A stretch of DNA of 64,000 bases from Protula sp. h YS-2021. Taxonomy: Eukaryota > Annelida > Polychaeta > Sabellida > Serpulidae. Positions 63,188 to 64,000 of this stretch are shown piece after piece. The stretch is from positions 44,936,500 through 45,000,499 of the forward strand of contig OX457029.1 in the NCBI GenBank assembly GCA_949752745.1, given 5' to 3'. Numbering within the stretch: the stretch's first letter is position 1; each line of letters starts with the position of its first letter. The notes under the pieces were generated by a model. That model had not been told where the DNA came from, ran no database searches, and worked only from the letters and a program-made list of their open reading frames with translations. The translations under genes and the position numbers were made by a program.

Positions 63188-63541
63188 ATGTCGACAAGTC
63201 GTAAAATCACAGTGATGCGAAACGGCAAGGCAGTGACGCTAACGACTGAGTGTTATAAGTGTTGGGTATGGTTGGAGTACCTAGGTCAACCACACAACTG
63301 CCCGGTGCACCACAATGCACCACGACATTACTGCTGCAAAACTTGCGGTGGACTGCTCTGGTACAAGTTTACTGCGAGATTGCCAGGACCGGAGCCATGC
63401 ACGGACTGCTGGTGGTGTGGAGCAACGCTGAAAAACTTTGGCTACTATAACTTCCATCCGTTCAAGTGCTCGCGAAGACCGTTCTCCATGGAACAGTTTT
63501 ACAGATACCAGTGCGACTGTGGCAATCCAACTTGTTGGTGA
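63188..63541 (+). CDS. Cysteine-rich zinc-binding-like protein, intronless
   Basis: 117 residues, 13 cysteines, not recognised as a known family. CxxC pairs at 22/25, 50/53, 71/74 and 74/77, a CxC at 109/111 and a last Cys at 116, with His at 36, 41, 42, 47 and 90, suggest two to three zinc-binding knuckles. It opens with a basic STSRKITVMRNGK and ends DCGNPTCW. No signal peptide. Single exon with its own TATA box 46 bases before the ATG. The stop is followed after 24 bases by a histone-type stem-loop. Divergently paired with the RING gene, and the next gene's TATA box lies only 50 bases past the stem-loop. Nucleic-acid or protein binding is plausible; no enzyme motif. Confidence 0.8.
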   Translation: MSTSRKITVMRNGKAVTLTTECYKCWVWLEYLGQPHNCPVHHNAPRHYCCKTCGGLLWYKFTARLPGPEPCTDCWWCGATLKNFGYYNFHPFKCSRRPFSMEQFYRYQCDCGNPTCW

Positions 63542-63565
63542 AGAGCCAACTCACTAACATCTTTC

Positions 63566-63581
63566 GGCCCTTCTAAGGGCC
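63566..63581 (+). terminator. Histone-type 3' stem-loop of the cysteine-rich gene
   Basis: GGCCCTTCTAAGGGCC: six-base-pair stem, UCUA loop, fitting the histone consensus GGYYYU-UYUM-ARRRCC. Preceded at three bases by ACTAACATCT (63,553-63,562) and followed by TGAAATAA (63,593-63,600), the same module as at the end of the RING gene. An AATAAA overlaps at 63,597, so polyadenylation is also possible. Confidence 0.85.
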
Positions 63582-63630
63582 ATCCTCTGCTGTGAAATAA
63601 AAACGCAAATTCTGTCTATGTATGAGTGTG

Positions 63631-63662
63631 TATAAAAGGGGTATGTCTGAGATTACATTTCA
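63631..63662 (+). promoter_or_regulatory. TATA box and start region of the repeat-protein gene
   Basis: TATAAAAGG at 63,631 with TCAG at 63,660-63,663, about 31 bases downstream. The ATG follows about 40 bases later. Confidence 0.7.
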
Positions 63663-63701
63663 GCATTTCAGTTTCATCAGTTGACGAAACAACAACCAGC
63701 T

Positions 63702-64000
63702 ATGATGAAAAGTGAAGAGCATGGGAAAGGAGTAAAGAGACAAAAGATGGAAGAAGATGACATTTGGCCATACGGTCCAGTTCAGTGTGGGGAATGTAAT
63801 GTGGAATTTCCATCTATGGATACTTTTGAAGCACATACATGCAAAGCTGAGATGAAAACTTTAGTGAAACATGAAGGGAAAGGAGCAAAGAGACAAAAGA
63901 TGGAAGAAGATGACATTTGGCCATACGGTCCAGTCCAGTGTGGGGAATGTAATGTGGAATTTCCATCTATGGATACTTTTGAAGCACATACATGCAAAGC
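63702..64000 (+). CDS. Tandem-repeat zinc-finger-like protein, partial
   Basis: Open from ATG ATG at 63,702/63,705 to the window edge (99 codons, C-terminus missing). Built of a 51-residue (153-base) module, two copies visible. Each module holds a basic nuclear-localisation-like KRQK, an acidic MEEDDIWPYGPVQ, and CGECNVEFPSMDTFEAHTC. The last has two Cys, then His and Cys, at C-x2-C-x12-H-x-C, a zinc-finger-like arrangement with short final spacing. The modules are nearly identical in DNA, which implies recent duplication or ongoing homogenisation. No intron. Own TATA box 71 bases before the ATG. The family is not recognised. Nuclear DNA- or protein-binding is inference. Confidence 0.75.
   Translation, partial: MMKSEEHGKGVKRQKMEEDDIWPYGPVQCGECNVEFPSMDTFEAHTCKAEMKTLVKHEGKGAKRQKMEEDDIWPYGPVQCGECNVEFPSMDTFEAHTCK

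Overview
The window is eukaryotic genomic DNA from an animal. Genes are split by GT-AG introns, proteins are of metazoan type, and intergenic space is packed with microsatellites, minisatellites, foldback elements and families of dispersed repeats. The style of the repeats (many short inverted-terminal elements, TTA/TAA-associated insertions, TCAAGGTCA-rich satellites) fits a marine invertebrate, most likely a mollusc. That assignment is inference; no sequence here proves the species.

Layout. 1-21,000 carries the two recognisable host genes, both on the minus strand. The first is a calmodulin-like gene (five of its coding exons between 3,893 and 7,399, with the ATG exon further upstream). The second is a monocarboxylate-transporter-like (SLC16 family) gene (four exons between 14,971 and 20,957). 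The transporter has a one-base frame disruption in its largest exon. 21,000-47,000 is gene-poor and built from repeated families: family A (about 0.5 kb, eight copies including one degenerate), family B (about 0.25 kb, five copies), family C (two copies), several foldback elements, a degraded Tc1/mariner transposase, and a 1.4-kb inverted-repeat element that carries an OTU-type cysteine protease reading frame. 47,264-59,890 is dominated by a 10.7-kb satellite of about 77 monomers of 139 bp, flanked by two copies of the dispersed element from which it seems to have expanded.

The right end (61,750-64,000) differs in style. It is a compact cluster of short intronless genes: a RING-HC finger protein (minus), a 13-cysteine protein (plus) and a repeat protein with zinc-finger-like modules (plus, cut by the window end). 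Each has a TATA box about 30 bases before a likely start site and a very short leader. The first two end in replication-dependent-histone-type 3' stem-loops embedded in a shared flanking module. Next to them lies a 375-bp block of TGACGTCA sites in 11-bp units alternating with C/G hairpins. This is the most unusual part of the window. My working idea, which is inference, is a mobile or virus-derived regulatory gene cluster expressed in step with S phase.
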